A stretch of 64,000 bases of DNA, from NCBI RefSeq assembly GCF_900302455.1, contig NZ_ONZG01000002.1, forward strand, positions 469,328-533,327, read 5' to 3'. Made by a program: the position numbers and the translations under genes. The stretch is from Falsiruegeria mediterranea M17 (GTDB lineage: Bacteria; Pseudomonadota; Alphaproteobacteria; Rhodobacterales; Rhodobacteraceae). Every line of letters starts with the position of its first letter. Position 1 is the first letter of the stretch. Below, one piece after another: positions 1 through 7,915 of this stretch. The notes under the pieces are model-generated. The model had not been told where the DNA came from. It did not search any database and saw only the letters and a list, made by a program, of their open reading frames with translations.

Positions 1-2
1 AT

Positions 3-410
3 ATTTCGAACCGCCTCAAGCAAGCCCGAATGGAAGCCGGTTTTCGTTCAGCTCAAGAAGCTGCGGACAGGTTTGGCTGGACTGCATCAACCTATGCCGC
101 ACATGAGAACGGGACGCGCGGAATGAAGCCTGACGCAATCGAGCGTTACGCAAAGGCATTTCGCTCCGATCCGTGTTTCATCGCCTTTGGAACCCAGAAT
201 TCGAAGCCTTCGATTGCAGGCGTATCAGATCGAGTTCTGCGCGAAGTAATTCAACTCATTATGGAACATGACGGCGCGCGTGACGCCGCACCATCGGAAA
301 TAGCAGACCTGATTATTGACCTTTGCCACTACGCAAAGCAATCGGGCGGAACCGGTCTTTCGAATATTGTTGATTTCGCGTTTGCACGTCACGCCGGGAA
401 AGCCGGTTAA
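3..410 (+). CDS. XRE-family HTH regulator, 5' partial
   Basis: The frame is open to the left edge, and the sequence before the first ATG (position 30) already reads RLKQAR, the start of a typical XRE helix-turn-helix. The gene therefore begins outside the window. The visible 135 residues hold one HTH (roughly residues 4-55, with the motif SAQEAADRFGW and then YAAHENGTR, the recognition-helix region) and a C-terminal part of unknown fold. This is the size and layout of a small phage or island repressor, which fits the integrase-bearing element that follows. Its 3' end overlaps the convergent GNAT gene by about 98 bases. Confidence 0.7.
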   Translation: MSNRLKQARMEAGFRSAQEAADRFGWTASTYAAHENGTRGMKPDAIERYAKAFRSDPCFIAFGTQNSKPSIAGVSDRVLREVIQLIMEHDGARDAAPSEIADLIIDLCHYAKQSGGTGLSNIVDFAFARHAGKAG

Positions 411-942
411 GGCTCTTCGATAGCCTTTCATTCAGCACGGGCAAATCTTGGCACAGATACCCCACTTCCGGCGCACAGAAATCCCCTATCGTCCGATCAC
501 GCCTAACCACAGGCTTGAAACCTAAAGCCCCATATGTGCGCCGAACCGGATTTTTTGACCAGGCCCAAAGACAGCAACTCAACCATCCCTGAGATAAAAC
601 CATCCCTACCATACGTTGCAACATTTGCGGCCCCGCCAATGAGCGCCGGTATTCGGGTAGGAAATAGCATGCATGCAGCTCGATATCCGCTTCCGGTATA
701 TCCCTGTCATTGTTGGGCTGAACGTGTGAGAAACCCACGACACGGTCACCATCGAGCAATACGAGGGTTCCGCCCACCCCACCAGTGCTCAGCTCTGCCC
801 CCCACTGCTGCTGTCGATATCCCAAACCCCGCATCTCATGCAGCCCTAGCGGCAGGTAGGGGTAGCATTCCCCCCAACAGGCCACATGAATTCGAGCGAT
901 TGAATCTACATCTTGAATAGCTGCAGGTCTGATATTATACAT
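313..942 (-). CDS. GNAT-family N-acetyltransferase
   Basis: Predicted 209-residue GNAT protein. It opens with MYNIRPA and IARIHVACW, a common GNAT beginning, has an acceptor core with GDRVVGFSHV, and the LYFLPEYR-like stretch CYFLPEYRRS followed by YGALGFKPV, the late alpha/beta segment. The start at 942 is preferred over the longer frame to 981 because GGAAGGA lies nine bases upstream. The last 30 or so residues are low in GNAT character and run antisense to the XRE gene, so the natural stop may have been lost when the two genes were brought together. The substrate cannot be told from sequence. Confidence 0.7.
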   Translation of the reverse strand: MYNIRPAAIQDVDSIARIHVACWGECYPYLPLGLHEMRGLGYRQQQWGAELSTGGVGGTLVLLDGDRVVGFSHVQPNNDRDIPEADIELHACYFLPEYRRSLAGPQMLQRMVGMVLSQGWLSCCLWAWSKNPVRRTYGALGFKPVVRRDRTIGDFCAPEVGYLCQDLPVLNERLSKSLNRLSRRDVQTRNQQYSKDRFRPIALRSGKGQ

Positions 943-1009
943 TTTGCCGATTCCTTCCGTTTTATGTACAAAAGAATACACACAACTTTTGGATTAGGAG
1001 CATTCCGGT

Positions 1010-1318
1010 ATGTCAGACCTCACTGAGGAAGAAATGATCGACCGTATTCGAGTGCTGGGAACGCACTCCAATCCGGCCAAAGGCAAGGCACGACGCCGAA
1101 TCAAAACGGGCTATTTGACCGCAGCACTGGTCGCCTTCGCATCGTTTGCGGCAGGTTTTGGGTCTCAGTTCTGGGTGGTTCGAGACACATCCGCGAACTG
1201 GCAAATTGACCCAGCCGCGCAGGAGTGGCTCGTATTCGACTACGCTGATCGCCTCGGCGTTACGCCTACAGCCGCCCGCGAGATCCTGATGGATCGGCTA
1301 CACATCCAAAAAAAATGA
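1010..1318 (+). CDS. small membrane-anchored protein of unknown function
   Basis: 102 residues. An acidic N-terminal helix and a basic patch (GKARRRIK) are followed by one membrane segment (about residues 35-55), then a C-terminal domain that looks helical (FDYADRLGVTPTAAREIL). AGGAG sits 11 bases before the ATG. I recognise no family. It ends in a strong bidirectional hairpin shared with the convergent sensor-like gene, so both are probably single-gene transcripts carried as cargo in the left element. Confidence 0.5.
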   Translation: MSDLTEEEMIDRIRVLGTHSNPAKGKARRRIKTGYLTAALVAFASFAAGFGSQFWVVRDTSANWQIDPAAQEWLVFDYADRLGVTPTAAREILMDRLHIQKK

Positions 1319-1337
1319 CGCCACTTGGCGTCATTTT
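1312..1337. terminator. bidirectional rho-independent terminator
   Basis: Perfect 12-base inverted repeat AAAATGACGCCA / TGGCGTCATTTT separated by two bases, with A-rich sequence before it and T-rich sequence after it. It lies between two convergent genes and would terminate both. Confidence 0.8.
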
Positions 1338-1359
1338 GAGGTTTCGATTTCAAGACGGG

Positions 1360-2100
1360 TTAATCAGGACTTATCGGTCTTGCTTGATAGAACAAATAGA
1401 CCACGCCCGTTGCGTCTGATCTACGCCAGTGAACCCTTACCGGCATGCCCCTAACCCGAATCTCGGTGGCCCCGTATGGCCCATCGAATTCTAACCTGGA
1501 AGCGACCGCTTCATTCACGTCTGACATCGGACGATTTGAAGCGATAACCTCATCACCTGCCAGCATTGAAACACCGCAGAAGCTGCAAAGGTGAATGTTG
1601 GGCATAAACGCAGCCGGTGGAGCGGTCAGCATCACCACCTTTTGACCACGTCCCAAGCCGTTTGGCACAGCCATAGCAAGCGGCATGAACAACTCGCCAG
1701 ATTGTTTCCCGACAACCGCCCTATTGATCACCAGTTCTTTCGGGGCGTTGTTAGTTGTTCTTTCGAAGTATCGACGCTGCGAAAGATCCGCCCCCCCCAG
1801 GAACGGTAGCGGATTGTAACTGTCATACATCAACTCGCCGTCCCCACTAATCGCCAGGATAGAGCGAAACTGCTTGCTGCCATTCAGTACGCTCTTTAGA
1901 GCCAAGTGCCCCTGACGCGAACTCACGTCAGAATTTGTTGCAACGTAGTCGGAAGATGCGCGCAGAATATACTCTGCAAGCTGAAATCGGGTTTCACCCA
2001 ATTCGTAAATCAGATCGATTGTCGCTCTTTCGTCCGCGCCTGACACAGACGGCAACAAAGCTAACACCAACCCGCACAAGCGTTTGGAAAAACTGGTCAT
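1360..2100 (-). CDS. periplasmic PDC/Cache-like sensor protein without output domain
   Basis: 246 residues from the ATG at 2100, which has GAGGTAG just upstream and begins a clean signal peptide (SFSKRLCGLVLALLPSVSGA). The body resembles PDC/dCache sensor modules: an N-terminal helix, a region with GELMYDSYNP, then SQRRYFERT and VGKQSGELFMPLAMAV, the hallmark strand order of extracytoplasmic ligand sensors. No kinase, cyclase or MCP domain follows, so it is a stand-alone binding protein or a partner of a separate signalling protein. Two cysteines (CSFC) could pair in the periplasm. Fold assignment is moderate; ligand unknown. Confidence 0.55.
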   Translation of the reverse strand: MTSFSKRLCGLVLALLPSVSGADERATIDLIYELGETRFQLAEYILRASSDYVATNSDVSSRQGHLALKSVLNGSKQFRSILAISGDGELMYDSYNPLPFLGGADLSQRRYFERTTNNAPKELVINRAVVGKQSGELFMPLAMAVPNGLGRGQKVVMLTAPPAAFMPNIHLCSFCGVSMLAGDEVIASNRPMSDVNEAVASRLEFDGPYGATEIRVRGMPVRVHWRRSDATGVVYLFYQARPISPD

Positions 2101-2260
2101 AACTACCTCAAATTTGTTGCCGAATACTACTCTAGGTTTAGCGTTCTTCATAGTCCCACGCTCCAATCGTTACCCGTTTTGCAAGTTCTATACATTTTGT
2201 ATTGACTATACAACCCGTTTTGAATAGTTACCAGATCACCCAAAGTGACGAGGTTGACAG

Positions 2261-2629
2261 ATGAGTACCGAAAATATTGAAGAGCGCCGCCGCCACATCT
2301 CCCCAGATATGGGGAGTAACCCTACAAAGCGAATAACCCATCAGGTAAAAGCGCCACTCACCAGCATCAACGGCAACCCTGACAATTTCTTTCATCCCGC
2401 GATCAACGCCGACGCCTGGGAAGCCGCGAAAGAGGAACAGGGCCACCCCATCACCGATGACCGCAAGGCCCGCATTGGCACACCGCAACATCTGATCGAG
2501 GCACCCAAGGTCAACCCGCTGGGCACCATCCGGGCCCGCATTCATGCCCGCGCGGTCGAGCTGGGCAAAACCCGCCCCGACCCGCTGATCCTGTCCAAGG
2601 CCGCAATCGGCCATCGGGTGCTGCCGTGA
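2261..2629 (+). CDS. hypothetical protein of the left element
   Basis: 122 residues, hydrophilic, with no signal peptide or membrane segment and no family I recognise. A good ribosome site (GACGAGG) precedes the ATG, and its stop overlaps the start of the next gene. It is the first gene of a rightward run of small overlapping genes that leads to the integrase, the layout of a small phage-like or satellite island. Confidence 0.45.
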   Translation: MSTENIEERRRHISPDMGSNPTKRITHQVKAPLTSINGNPDNFFHPAINADAWEAAKEEQGHPITDDRKARIGTPQHLIEAPKVNPLGTIRARIHARAVELGKTRPDPLILSKAAIGHRVLP

Positions 2630-2910
2630 TGCAGATCACCCGCACGAAACACTCCCTCGGTGGCTCGCCTCGTGCCACCGCACTTGCCGGTGGTGTGCTG
2701 TCCGCCGCCGCCGGCATCTTTTCCCGAATGACACGAGGGGGCCACAGGCACCCCCTGAACGGGGCGCGCGCGACAAAGCCCACCACTCACACCAACGAAC
2801 CGCGCGCGCCCAAGGCCTTTGAATGCCCCGAGTGGCCCCGCTGCGCCTGCCCCGGCGGAACTGTTCGCCCGGAGTGCCCCGGCCTGGAAACCCCGCAGGT
2901 GCAGACATGA
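2629..2910 (+). CDS. hypothetical protein, Cys- and Pro-rich tail
   Basis: 93 residues, starting at the ATG that overlaps the previous stop (a GTG three bases earlier is also possible). It is basic, with a short hydrophobic stretch (LAGGVLSAAAGIF) and a C-terminal part with spaced cysteines (FECPEWPRCACPGG) that might bind a metal. No family recognised. Coding status rests on the overlap with both neighbours. Confidence 0.35.
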   Translation: MQITRTKHSLGGSPRATALAGGVLSAAAGIFSRMTRGGHRHPLNGARATKPTTHTNEPRAPKAFECPEWPRCACPGGTVRPECPGLETPQVQT

Positions 2911-3182
2911 GCGCCCGCACCCCGTTCAACGATCTACCCGCACAATCGCAGGCGGGGATCCTCTGCAACACGACGCAGTTCCAAGACTTCGCAGCGAAGG
3001 AAAGCGGCTTTCCCAAGGGAACATTCGGCCACAGTGCCACCGCTGAATACCTGCGCAAGTTCTGCGGCATCGATAGCCGCCGCGAGTTCGAAACCAACGA
3101 GACCGCCTGCGAAAAGCTGGCGGTTCTGCGCACCGAATACGACGCCTGGCGCGGCGCCATCCCAACCGCAAGGGAGTTTTGA
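2907..3182 (+). CDS. hypothetical protein of the left element
   Basis: 91 residues from the ATG that overlaps the previous stop (ATGA). Reads MSARTPFNDLPAQSQAG and then a helical, slightly acidic body ending GAIPTAREF. I do not recognise the family; the size and position suggest a small phage-type DNA-transaction or host-interaction protein. Translationally coupled to its neighbours on both sides. Confidence 0.45.
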   Translation: MSARTPFNDLPAQSQAGILCNTTQFQDFAAKESGFPKGTFGHSATAEYLRKFCGIDSRREFETNETACEKLAVLRTEYDAWRGAIPTAREF

Positions 3183-3184
3183 CA

Positions 3185-3826
3185 ATGACCGACAACGCCC
3201 TGAACTCTAACGGTGACGCCCTGTTTTACCGCGCCGCCGCAATTGTCGTCCAAGACCAGAAGGCAGCAACGTCCTACATCCAGCGGAAACTGGCCATCGG
3301 CTACAACAAAGCCGCGCGATTGATCGAGCGCATGGAAGAGCTGGGAATTGTCTCTGCTCCCAATGGCGTTGGAAAACGCGAGATTGCCTCAATCGGGACG
3401 ATCCGAAAGGCGATTGCGGTGACAGCGGCTATTCCCGAAACCGCAGATCGCGACACCATCATCAAGATGCTGACCGAAGCATCAGACGACATCGCCGCAA
3501 AAGCCATGAAGGCCAAGCACGAGGAACAACGCCAGAAATCTGGCAAGCCTCCGATGAAACCCGACCCCACATTCGATCAAGCTGCCGACAATTCATATCG
3601 CGTCACAGCAGGGGAATTGCGTCAATTCGTTGAACGAATGGAACGTCTCGAAGCCGAGAAAAAGGACATCGCCGACCAGCAGAAAGAGGTGATGGCCGAG
3701 GCCAAGGCGCGCGGATACGACACCAAAGTCATGCGCAAGGTGATCACCCTGCGCAAGCGCGACAAGGATGACATCGCCGAGGAAGAGGCAGTCCTTGAAA
3801 TGTACAAGGAAGCGCTCGGCATGTGA
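3185..3826 (+). CDS. FtsK-gamma winged helix fused to GapR-like (DUF2312) domain
   Basis: 213 residues with two recognisable parts. Residues about 15-75 match the FtsK gamma domain, the winged helix that reads polar chromosomal motifs: AIVVQDQKAATSYIQRKL, then GYNKAARLIERMEELGIV. Residues about 135-213 match GapR/DUF2312: AGELRQFVERMERLEAEKK, then ADQQKEVMAEAKARGYD and MRKVITLRKRD. GapR clamps overtwisted DNA in alphaproteobacteria. The start at 3185 follows AAGGGAG; the TTG at 3179 is less likely. There is no FtsK motor domain. The fusion would give sequence or polarity recognition to a DNA-clamp protein; this role is my inference. Confidence 0.8.
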   Translation: MTDNALNSNGDALFYRAAAIVVQDQKAATSYIQRKLAIGYNKAARLIERMEELGIVSAPNGVGKREIASIGTIRKAIAVTAAIPETADRDTIIKMLTEASDDIAAKAMKAKHEEQRQKSGKPPMKPDPTFDQAADNSYRVTAGELRQFVERMERLEAEKKDIADQQKEVMAEAKARGYDTKVMRKVITLRKRDKDDIAEEEAVLEMYKEALGM

Positions 3827-3867
3827 CCCCCATTCCGCGCCACCTCCCATTTTCGGCGCGGATAACC

Positions 3868-3899
3868 AGGCGGGGCCTCTCCCCACTTGCGCCCCGCCT
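3868..3899. terminator. hairpin, possible terminator
   Basis: Perfect nine-base arms AGGCGGGGC / GCCCCGCCT around a 14-base loop, about 40 bases after the FtsK-gamma/GapR gene. No clear T-run follows, so it may be an attenuator or processing hairpin rather than a full terminator. The 275 bases 3827-4101 hold no convincing gene. Confidence 0.45.
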
Positions 3900-4101
3900 G
3901 ACCCTCAAACACCCGGCCCCCATCAACGCCCCCGAGGCCAGCGCACAGGGCCATGCGCGCACTCTCGGTCACAACACAAGGCCCTGACGGAAGAGCGCAC
4001 CCTGGACCATGGGCAAGTCGCAGGGAACCACCAACACCTGATTTCTCTCCTTGCCCGATCCGGGCAAGCGACGGACACCAGGACCACCCAGAGGACACGA
4101 T

Positions 4102-4791
4102 ATGCAAAACCGCCCCCTTCGCGCCCTTGTCGCCTGTGAGACCTCTGGCATTGCCCGCCGTGCCCTTGAGGCTCACGGCTTTGACACCTGGTCCTGCGAC
4201 CTGGAGCCCGCCGAGGACGGATCGAACCGCCACATCGTCTGCGATGTTCGGGACGGCATCCTGCACGAAGGCTGGGATTTGCTTGCTGTGATGCACCCAC
4301 CCTGCACCCGCCTTTGCAGATCCGGGCGACAGTGGATGAGCGGCCCAGGCAAATGGACCCCACCCAAGCGCCTCCCCAAGGGCAAGACGGTCGAGATCCT
4401 GCGGGCCGAGTTCGAATTGGGCGTCGACATCTTCACCACCTGCTGGAACGCTCCGATTGAGCGTGTCGCCATCGAAAACCCGGTGATGAATGACCTCGCC
4501 AAGGACCGCATGCCGGCGGATCTTCCCAAGCCCCAATTGGTGCAGCCTTTCTGGTTCGGAGAACCGGCCTACAAGGAAACCGGCTGGTATCTGCGCGGCC
4601 TGCCCGAGCTGGCCGAGACCAACCGACTGCAAGAGCCCGCGCGCGGCTCCGACGAATGGAATCGCTGGAACCGCGTCCATCGCATGCCCCCAGGACCAGA
4701 GCGCGCCCGCCTGCGCAGCCGCTCCTTCCCCGGAATGATGAACGCCGCAGCCGAGCAGTGGGCCAACCCCGCAAAAAGAGCCGTAGTATGA
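4102..4791 (+). CDS. phage-type cytosine-C5 methyltransferase-like protein
   Basis: 229 residues. An N-terminal SAM-binding loop (LVACETSGIARRALEAHGF, where C5 methylases have FxGxGG), a motif-IV-like PPC (MHPPCTRLC, about residues 70-78) with the cysteine nucleophile, and a motif-VI-like ENP (AIENPVMND) are visible. The late motifs and a normal target-recognition domain are missing, as in short phage homologues of DNA cytosine methylases. It could protect element DNA or modify another pyrimidine base. The start is the ATG with AGAGGA upstream; earlier in-frame ATG codons lack a ribosome site. Confidence 0.6.
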   Translation: MQNRPLRALVACETSGIARRALEAHGFDTWSCDLEPAEDGSNRHIVCDVRDGILHEGWDLLAVMHPPCTRLCRSGRQWMSGPGKWTPPKRLPKGKTVEILRAEFELGVDIFTTCWNAPIERVAIENPVMNDLAKDRMPADLPKPQLVQPFWFGEPAYKETGWYLRGLPELAETNRLQEPARGSDEWNRWNRVHRMPPGPERARLRSRSFPGMMNAAAEQWANPAKRAVV

Positions 4792-5009
4792 TGCTTCCTC
4801 AACTGCCCGGATTTGAACGCCCCAAAAGAAAGCCGCCGCGCGTGATGGCCAAGCTATATGACGCGGGCGGCGAGGTTGGCAAATGGATCTGCTACCGCTG
4901 CAACAGGTGCGGCTGGGATAGTGGTTGGATCGATCAAACTCACAAGTCGGATACAGAAATCAAGCGGGGTCACCCCTGCCCAGAATGCAATATGGTGAGC
5001 GACGGATGA
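4788..5009 (+). CDS. small zinc-ribbon protein
   Basis: 73 residues, start overlapping the previous stop (ATGATG). Two CxxC knuckles (CYRCNRCGW and CPEC) about 35 residues apart form a likely zinc ribbon, preceded by a short basic arm (RPKRKPPR). Such proteins are common in phage and island early operons; the function is unknown. The overlap with the methylase and the excisionase indicates one transcript. Confidence 0.6.
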   Translation: MMLPQLPGFERPKRKPPRVMAKLYDAGGEVGKWICYRCNRCGWDSGWIDQTHKSDTEIKRGHPCPECNMVSDG

Positions 5010-5203
5010 CAAAACACACGCCCCTTTTTGCTACCGCCAAGACAGCCGCCAGCCTTCTGGAGATGAAGGAAACCGAATTTCTGGCCCTGGTGAAAGATGG
5101 GGCGTTGCCGCAAGCGGCCAAATTTGACCGATGGGACGTCGAGCAACTACAAAAGGCGATGCGCGGCGATCTAATCGACGGGCTGGAAGGTACTGTATGG
5201 TGA
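5006..5203 (+). CDS. excisionase-like HTH protein
   Basis: 65 residues reading TAKTAASLLEMKETEFLALV and then FDRWDVEQLQKAM, the pattern of the MerR/AlpA-like winged helix used by excisionases and island regulators. It overlaps the integrase start by seven bases, the usual xis-int arrangement. It probably directs excision of the left element. Confidence 0.65.
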   Translation: MTKHTPLFATAKTAASLLEMKETEFLALVKDGALPQAAKFDRWDVEQLQKAMRGDLIDGLEGTVW

Positions 5204-6174
5204 AGAAACCCAAAGTCTGGATACACCCAAAGGGGTATCACTACGTTCGCAAAGATGGGCGCTATGTGCGCATCCATGCTGAACCCGGCACCCAAGCTTA
5301 TGATGCGGAATACTGGCAGATCCTGACCGGGCGTAAGGCCGCATCCAAAACCAGTTTCGAGATCCTGATCAACAGCTATCGAAAATCTGACCGGTGGACC
5401 GACCTTTCTGCCAGGTCACGCAAGGACTATGAGCGCGTCCATAACTACTTTCTGGAAAAAGTGGGAAAGAAGGACGCAACCAGGACCAAGCGGGCCGACA
5501 TCATTGCGGCGATGGATGCAAACCGTCACCGCATACGCTTTGCCAACTACATCCAACAGATCATGAATGTTCTGTTCGAGCATGCGATTGACCTGGGCTG
5601 GATGGAACAGAACCCTGCAAAGGGCATCCGGCACTTGAAGACGCCGCCTGAAAAGAAACAACCACACATCCCTTGGCCTGATTGGGCCGTCGAAAAGTTC
5701 CGCAATGAAGCAAATCAGATGGCACGGCTGATCTTTGAGCTGGGGATCGGAAGCGTCCAACGTCCAGATGACTGGACCCGGTTTCGCTGGAACGACTTTG
5801 ACGGGACTGGCCTGCGCGTGGTGCAGCAGAAAACAGGCCGGGAACTCTACATCCCATGCACTGGATATCTGATTCAAACACTGGAAACAGCGCCCAAAAA
5901 CGGGCTGACCATCTTGACCAAACAAGACGGCACCCCCCTGCCATATCGCCGTATGGCCCAAATCATGCGCGATGAGCGCAAGCGGCTTGGGGTCGAAGCC
6001 TATGACCTTCATGCGCTCCGCTATCGCGGCATTCACGAGCTGGCCTTGCACGGCTGCACAGACGATGAAATCGCCAGCTACTCAGGGCACACCACCAAAG
6101 CAATGATTGAAAAATATGCTGGTGCAGCAAGGCAGCGAATTCGGGCTGGACAAGCTCACAAAAAGCGGCAATAA
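5197..6174 (+). CDS. tyrosine recombinase / integrase (left element)
   Basis: 325 residues. An N-terminal arm-binding part (GYHYVRKDGRYVRI), a SAM-like core-binding domain (about 60-160), and a catalytic domain with Arg in SVQRPDDWTRFRW, the HxxR box (LHALRYRGI), the late His (YSGHTTKAM) and the catalytic Tyr (IEKYAG). All catalytic residues are present, so it may be active. It ends about 110 bases before tRNA-Cys, the likely attachment gene. The start is the ATG at 5197, coupled to the excisionase. Confidence 0.85.
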   Translation: MVKKPKVWIHPKGYHYVRKDGRYVRIHAEPGTQAYDAEYWQILTGRKAASKTSFEILINSYRKSDRWTDLSARSRKDYERVHNYFLEKVGKKDATRTKRADIIAAMDANRHRIRFANYIQQIMNVLFEHAIDLGWMEQNPAKGIRHLKTPPEKKQPHIPWPDWAVEKFRNEANQMARLIFELGIGSVQRPDDWTRFRWNDFDGTGLRVVQQKTGRELYIPCTGYLIQTLETAPKNGLTILTKQDGTPLPYRRMAQIMRDERKRLGVEAYDLHALRYRGIHELALHGCTDDEIASYSGHTTKAMIEKYAGAARQRIRAGQAHKKRQ

Positions 6175-6282
6175 GGCCCCCGAACGGAACGAGCCCAGAA
6201 CAAGAACCTGATAACTCTTGTGATAACTCGACAATCTGTTCGGCCCCGAAGTCCTGCTAAGAGCTTGATTTCACACCACAAA

Positions 6283-6356
6283 GGCGAGTTGGCGGAGTGG
6301 TGACGCAGCGGATTGCAAATCCGTGTACACCGGTTCGATTCCGGTACTCGCCTCCA
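6283..6356 (+). tRNA. tRNA-Cys (anticodon GCA)
   Basis: A full cloverleaf can be drawn: acceptor GGCGAGU paired with ACUCGCC, anticodon loop UUGCAAA, T-arm GGUUCGAUUCC, discriminator U and an encoded CCA. Convergent integrases end 110 bases before it and begin 60 bases after it, so it is the probable integration site of one or both elements. The 3' part of a tRNA gene is the usual attB. Confidence 0.93.
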
Positions 6357-6418
6357 TTTAAAAACAATCACTTACATCACTCCTTGCCGTGTTTGAGGCC
6401 CCGCGTTTACAGGGGCGT

Positions 6419-7495
6419 TTACATTTTTGTGTCTTGAGACAGTGATTTTGCTCGATTGAGCTTGCGCAAAACCGCATCGCTTTCGTCCGGGCTAACCTGC
6501 GCATAATGCTCGATTACCTGCGCCGCGTAGCGAACCGACCACCCCATCAACACCGCAATCTGGCGCAAAGACAGATCGGCATTTAGCAATCTTGTCGCCG
6601 CCGTCCCGCGCGTGTCAGACAGAGTCTTCTCCCTGCCGTCGATCCACGGCGGAATCTGAGCTTCGCGACGCCACTTGGTAATCTGGTTTGATGCCCAACG
6701 GGCCGTCAAAGGCCTGCCAAGCTCTGATACCAGCAGCACCTCTTGGGCTTCCGGCGTCTCTGCGATCAGTTTCTCAAGGGCTGATGTGGCCGGGATATAT
6801 GCGATCTGGCCGCGCTTACTGGTCCTGAAACGAAGGCGCTTGCCGTGCGGCGTATCTTCGAATTGGTCCATTTTGACCTGAACCAGATCAGCTGCTCGCA
6901 AACCGGTTTCGCATCCCGCGGTCAGGATCCTTTGAACCCACTTGGGTGCATGTTTGTTGAACTGTGCGATGTCGCCGCTCGTCCAGATGATCTCTGTGCG
7001 GTTCGATTGGTAGAGCTTCTTGAGCTTGTGGCAGTGATGCTCTTTCAGCTTCCCCTCTTCCACCGCCCAATTGAGGACGCGCGTCGCATGGGTGCCTGCC
7101 ATGTCGTGCTGCTTGGGCGAATGGAGCCACTTCTTGCGCCAATTGTTGACCTCGCCCCGCGAGGCACGCTCTTCGAACATCGCGACGGGATCTGCACCAA
7201 ACTCCTCACGAAACAGTTCCAGCCACTTGCGGATATCGGCCTTCGAACGCTCAGCCTTGGGCAGTGACGCACTGGACAGAAAATCGTCGACCAAGTGAGT
7301 CGTCAGATATTCAGCCGGGCCCACCGGCGTACCGCACTGGGAAAACGCATGGAAAAACTCGGGTTCTTTCGGGTTCGGGGCCGTCCCTTCCCAAAATTTG
7401 GGGCCGCCCCGCCAGGCATAGAAATGGTAGCGAACCCCCGACACAACCTTGCGCCGGACACGGTGGACACCCTTGGGAAGATTACTTCTGGGCAC
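6419..7495 (-). CDS. tyrosine recombinase / integrase (right element)
   Basis: 358 residues from the GTG at 7495 (GGAGAG about ten bases upstream), which overlaps the end of the HTH gene before it; the frame open to 7678 is merely antisense read-through. Catalytic domain: Arg in TGLRAADLV, SDTRGTAATRLL in the HxxR position, and the terminal VIEHYAQ with Tyr. The HxxR box reads DTRGTAA, so the canonical His seems to be Asp or shifted, which could lower activity. Its 3' end points at tRNA-Cys, convergent with the left integrase. Confidence 0.8.
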   Translation of the reverse strand: MPRSNLPKGVHRVRRKVVSGVRYHFYAWRGGPKFWEGTAPNPKEPEFFHAFSQCGTPVGPAEYLTTHLVDDFLSSASLPKAERSKADIRKWLELFREEFGADPVAMFEERASRGEVNNWRKKWLHSPKQHDMAGTHATRVLNWAVEEGKLKEHHCHKLKKLYQSNRTEIIWTSGDIAQFNKHAPKWVQRILTAGCETGLRAADLVQVKMDQFEDTPHGKRLRFRTSKRGQIAYIPATSALEKLIAETPEAQEVLLVSELGRPLTARWASNQITKWRREAQIPPWIDGREKTLSDTRGTAATRLLNADLSLRQIAVLMGWSVRYAAQVIEHYAQVSPDESDAVLRKLNRAKSLSQDTKM

Positions 7496-7739
7496 GGCGC
7501 GCTCTCCGCTGTGCGACAAGGCTCGGTTGCGAAGTGGCCTCGCGTTCTGCCGCGCTGATGCCCTGAACAGCATCCAATCGCGCGCGAATGAGCTTCGGGT
7601 CATACCACCCGCGCCGCCCCGGCACCGGAGCGATGCCAGTCCTGCGGCAAAAGTCGTAGAAGGACGCGCTCGGTTCATTGTAACCGAAGAGAAGCGCGAG
7701 CTCTGGGGTTGGAATCAACTGGATATGGCTTGGGCTCAT
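7482..7739 (-). CDS. small HTH / excisionase-like protein
   Basis: 85 residues. Starts MSPSHIQLIPTPELALLFGY and contains FYDFCRRTGIAPVPGRRGWYDP, the signature of small MerR-like DNA-binding proteins next to integrases. Start overlaps the stop of the ribbon-helix-helix gene before it (ATGA) and its end overlaps the integrase by 14 bases. Likely the directionality factor or a regulator of the right element. Confidence 0.6.
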   Translation of the reverse strand: MSPSHIQLIPTPELALLFGYNEPSASFYDFCRRTGIAPVPGRRGWYDPKLIRARLDAVQGISAAEREATSQPSLVAQRRARRAQK

Positions 7740-7897
7740 TTTTCAGCCCTCTCACCCACGGCTTCTTGCCGCGACATCGCTGCCCGCAAACAAGACACCA
7801 CCTGCGCGCCCTGTGAGCGCAAGTTCCGCACGGCCTCTTCTTCAAGCCAGGCTTTCACGTCCGCTGGTAGGTTCAGTTTGAATTGGGTTGTCTTCAT
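7736..7897 (-). CDS. small Arc-like ribbon-helix-helix protein
   Basis: A 53-residue gene, easily overlooked because of its size. It starts MKTTQFKLNLPADVKAWLEE, a classic Arc/MetJ-fold beginning (polar beta strand, then helix), and continues AVRNLRSQGAQVVSCLRAAM. GAGGTG precedes the ATG and the stop overlaps the next start. It is divergent from a second Arc-like gene across 69 bases that carry two palindromes, so it is either an antirepressor or an autoregulator of the element. Confidence 0.65.
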   Translation of the reverse strand: MKTTQFKLNLPADVKAWLEEEAVRNLRSQGAQVVSCLRAAMSRQEAVGERAEK

Positions 7898-7915
7898 ATT
7901 TACACCTCAACAAAA

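Noticed and set aside
3622..4680. Long minus-strand frame opposite the GapR fusion and the methylase-like gene
   Set aside because: No family likeness or ribosome site; it is the GC-rich shadow of two overlapping plus-strand genes with clear domains.
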